DNA of 33,396 nt from Prolixibacteraceae bacterium (GTDB lineage: Bacteria > Bacteroidota > Bacteroidia > Bacteroidales > Prolixibacteraceae), in contig JANQII010000201.1 of assembly GCA_028282195.1 (NCBI GenBank), forward strand, positions 1 to 33,396, in the 5' to 3' direction. The notes under the pieces were generated by a model. It saw only the letters and a program-made list of their open reading frames with translations. It was not told the origin of the DNA and did not search any database. Made by a program: the position numbers and the translations under genes. Positions 31,072 through 33,396 of this stretch are shown one piece after another. Position 1 is the first letter of the stretch, and every line of letters starts with the position of its first letter.

Positions 31072-32253
31072 ATGAAATATCAAGTTAATAAGAAAGGTTA
31101 TTATGGTGAGTTTGGCGGTGCATTTATCCCGGAGATGATGCATCCGAATATTGAAGAATTGCAGCAGAAGTATATGGAGATAATCAATTCCTATAACTTC
31201 AGGCAAGACTTCATTCATTTACTGAAACATTATGTGGGCAGACCATCACCTCTTTATTTTGCCAGGCGTCTTTCTGAGAAGTATGAAACCAATATTTATT
31301 TAAAGCGTGAAGATTTAAATCATACCGGGTCTCACAAAGTAAATAATACAATCGGACAGATTTTATTGGCTAAAGCCTTAGGAAAAGAGCGAATCATTGC
31401 AGAAACAGGGGCAGGGCAACATGGTTTGGCAACTGCTACTGTTTGTGCATTAATGGGTATGAAGTGTATTGTTTACATGGGAGCATTAGATGTTAAGCGT
31501 CAGGCCCCCAATGTGAAAAAAATGCGTATGTTGGGTGCTGAAGTCATTCCTGCTGAATCAGGTAACCAAACCTTGAAAGATGCAACCAATGAAGCCATGC
31601 GCGATTGGATTAATAATCCGGTGAATACCCATTACATTATTGGTTCAGTTGTTGGTCCACACCCGTATCCGGACATGGTTGCCCGTTTTCAGTCAGTAAT
31701 TAGCGAAGAAATTAAGATGCAATTGGATGAGCATATTGGGCGTGAACTTCCAGATCGGGTTATTGCTTGTGTAGGTGGGGGGAGTAATGCAGCTGGGGCA
31801 TTCTATCATTTTCTGGATTCTGAGAATGTTGAGCTAATTGGTGTTGAAGCTGCAGGGAAAGGAATTAATACCGGTGAAAGTGCTGCAACGCTTACGCTTG
31901 GTAAACCTGGAGTTCTTCACAGTGCGAATTCATATGTGATGCAAACCGAAGATGGACAGATTATTGAACCCTATTCCATCTCAGCCGGGCTTGATTATCC
32001 GGGGATTGGCCCAATGCATGCCCATCTTTTTGCTACGGAGCGGGCAAAATATTTATGGGCAACAGACGAGGAGGTTCTGGAAACTGCTTTAGAATTGACA
32101 CAATTGGAAGGAATTATTCCCGCCTTAGAATCAGCTCATGCCCTGGCAGCATTAAAAAAAATCGATATGAAGCCTGAAGAGGTGACTGTGATAAACCTTT
32201 CAGGAAGAGGTGATAAGGATATGGAAACTTATTTAGATCATTTTGGATACTAG
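31072..32253 (+). CDS. trpB: TrpB, tryptophan synthase beta chain
   Basis: A 393-residue PLP enzyme that condenses indole with serine. [13 protein letters not shown] holds the PLP lysine; [24 protein letters not shown] (PLP phosphate loop) and [12 protein letters not shown] are conserved. Normal length for the TrpB1 type that pairs with TrpA. Confidence 0.98.
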   Translation: MKYQVNKKGYYGEFGGAFIPEMMHPNIEELQQKYMEIINSYNFRQDFIHLLKHYVGRPSPLYFARRLSEKYETNIYLKREDLNHTGSHKVNNTIGQILLAKALGKERIIAETGAGQHGLATATVCALMGMKCIVYMGALDVKRQAPNVKKMRMLGAEVIPAESGNQTLKDATNEAMRDWINNPVNTHYIIGSVVGPHPYPDMVARFQSVISEEIKMQLDEHIGRELPDRVIACVGGGSNAAGAFYHFLDSENVELIGVEAAGKGINTGESAATLTLGKPGVLHSANSYVMQTEDGQIIEPYSISAGLDYPGIGPMHAHLFATERAKYLWATDEEVLETALELTQLEGIIPALESAHALAALKKIDMKPEEVTVINLSGRGDKDMETYLDHFGY

Positions 32254-32257
32254 ATAT

Positions 32258-32296
32258 TTTACTGATAACCTGACTCTAAGTCAGGTTATCAGTAAA
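32258..32296 (+). repeat. 18-bp-arm palindrome between trpB and trpA
   Basis: TTTACTGATAACCTGACT (32258-32275), loop CTA, then AGTCAGGTTATCAGTAAA (32279-32296), perfectly complementary. It fills most of the 64-bp gap between trpB and trpA and lacks a T-run, so it is not an obvious terminator. Confidence 0.85.
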
Positions 32297-32317
32297 TATT
32301 AATCAACAAACTTTATC

Positions 32318-33100
32318 ATGAAAAACAAAATCAACGAACTATTTCAAAATAAAACAGAAAACATCCTGTCAGTTTATTTTACAGCTGGATACCCGGAATT
32401 GGAAGATACTGGTCCAATTATTACTGAACTTGAGAGGAATGGCATTGACCTGATCGAAGTGGGTATGCCTTTTTCTGATCCGGTAGCTGACGGTCCTGTC
32501 ATTCAAAATAGCAGCAATATCGCTTTGGAAAATGGGATGAGCATTAAAAAGCTTTTTGAGCAACTTCAGGATATTAGACAAGAAGTTCAAATTCCGTTGA
32601 TTTTAATGGGTTATTTGAATCCTGTAATTCAATATGGAGTAGAGAATTTCTGTAAAAAATGCCAGGAAATTGGTGTTGATGGATTGATTTTGCCTGATCT
32701 TCCGCTATCAGTTTATCAGGAAGAATACAAAAGCCTGTTTGAGAAATACAGGCTGCATAATATTTTGCTGATTACGCCTCAAACTTCAGAAGCCAGGGTA
32801 AAAGAAATTGGTGAGGCTTCTGATGGCTTTATTTACATGGTTTCAAGTTCTTCGACAACTGGCATTAAAACCAGTGTAGCAGAATTTCAGCAAGAGTATT
32901 TTGAGCGGATAGATAAAATGAAGCTCAAAAATCCACGTTTGGTTGGATTCGGAATCTCCAATGCGGAGACATTTCAAAATGCATGTAAATATTCAAGTGG
33001 AGCAATCATTGGAAGTGCTTTTGTAAAAGCTTTAGATCAAAATATACCTTTAGAAGAAAGAATTTCAAATTTTGTTAAAAACATTCTGGAGAAATCTTAA
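32318..33100 (+). CDS. trpA: TrpA, tryptophan synthase alpha chain
   Basis: A 260-residue TIM-barrel lyase releasing indole from indole-3-glycerol phosphate. IEVGMPFSDPVADGPVIQ holds the catalytic Glu; DGLILPDLP supplies the catalytic Asp; YMVSSSSTTGIKT and LVGFGISNAE bind the phosphate. Last gene of the operon. Confidence 0.98.
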   Translation: MKNKINELFQNKTENILSVYFTAGYPELEDTGPIITELERNGIDLIEVGMPFSDPVADGPVIQNSSNIALENGMSIKKLFEQLQDIRQEVQIPLILMGYLNPVIQYGVENFCKKCQEIGVDGLILPDLPLSVYQEEYKSLFEKYRLHNILLITPQTSEARVKEIGEASDGFIYMVSSSSTTGIKTSVAEFQQEYFERIDKMKLKNPRLVGFGISNAETFQNACKYSSGAIIGSAFVKALDQNIPLEERISNFVKNILEKS

Positions 33101-33348
33101 TGTTTTTCCTTTTTATTATGAAGTTGTCAAAAGTTAAAGGGGAATTTCGATAGTGACATATTGATTCTCAGTGGCAAAGCTCCATTTTTCTTGCATAGCC
33201 ATAGCTACGGAAGAAAAATTAGCTGAAGACCAATGAAATCAAGATGTTGCTCGCAGTTTTTCAATTTGACTTTTGACAGCTTCTATATATGGCTTTGGCT
33301 AGGAGCCTGTCGGACTTTATAAAAACACGAAATTATTATCTTTGAGGC
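33101..33348. other. Intergenic region after trpA with a MITE-like inverted repeat
   Basis: No gene seen. GAAGTTGTCAAAAGTTAAA (33120-33138) and TTTGACTTTTGACAGCTTC (33265-33283) are inverted copies matching at 17 of 19 positions and enclose about 126 bases. This resembles a small non-autonomous element of 164 bp. GAGCCTGTCGGACTTTATAA (33304 onward) may be the end of the IS element whose transposase starts at 33349. Confidence 0.6.
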
Positions 33349-33396
33349 ATGGCAAAATTTATATGTGCAGATCGCAATCAGCAAACCCTAATGCCT
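33349..33396 (+). mobile_element. Start of an IS1182-type transposase gene (cut by window end)
   Basis: The last 16 codons read MAKFICADRNQQTLMP. The pattern 'MaKF...d.nQ..LmP' is how IS1182-family transposases begin. Only the N-terminus is visible, so the call is provisional. Confidence 0.6.

Noticed and set aside
1-33396. CRISPR arrays, rRNA genes, prophage or replication origin.
   Set aside because: No regularly spaced repeats, rRNA signatures, phage structural genes or DnaA-box clusters were seen.

Overview
The window reads as chromosome of a Bacteroidota bacterium. The reasons are moderate AT-richness, several TAnnTTTG (-7) promoter boxes, little use of Shine-Dalgarno sites, a lipoprotein ZnuA, a relic of an ISL3/ISAon1-type transposase, and a complete trpEGDCFBA operon with a leader peptide. 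A Marinilabiliales-like member of Bacteroidia is my guess, not something the sequence proves. Layout: 1-3.2 kb holds a tRNA-Val(GAC), rlmN and a ferredoxin/flavin-type reductase on the minus strand, then a short lipoprotein ORF and a two-gene pair (GNAT-like protein plus a 49-residue basic protein). 3.2-4.1 kb is decayed sequence. 4.1-18.4 kb is an accessory gene cluster. 18.4-19.8 kb is a scar zone with a transposase relic, yidD, a frameshifted DUF1801 gene and a VOC fragment. 19.9-22.5 kb is a zinc uptake operon (znuACB) with a small Cys-rich protein. 22.6-26.1 kb has a secreted PHP phosphoesterase, a convergent Tat-exported TIM-barrel protein and an MscS channel. 26.1-33.1 kb is the trp operon with an attenuator. 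The last 300 bases hold a MITE-like inverted repeat and the first codons of an IS1182-type transposase. The main discovery candidate is the 4.1-18.4 kb cluster. It contains a 77-residue precursor with a textbook double-glycine leader, a C39-peptidase ABC exporter and an HlyD-type adaptor, which together make a peptide secretion line. Two CPBP (CAAX-protease-like) membrane proteins may give immunity or processing. Around this line sit many glycosyl- and sulfo-modifying enzymes: a GT-B-like protein with a PqqD/RRE-like C-terminus, a tandem GT2-GT2 protein, a CysC-CysQ fusion that makes PAPS and removes PAP, a GT2-sulfotransferase fusion, a PLOD-like glycosyltransferase and a Sulfotransfer_2 enzyme. 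The simplest reading is a pathway for a secreted, glycosylated and sulfated ribosomal peptide. I know of no described family with this combination. The chemistry is inferred from domains only. The cluster carries marks of rearrangement: a ~93% identical ~215 bp repeat in front of two precursor positions (the second decayed), a truncated sulfotransferase, a nested repeat-flanked GxxExxY unit, and a 19-bp direct repeat just outside both ends of the island.
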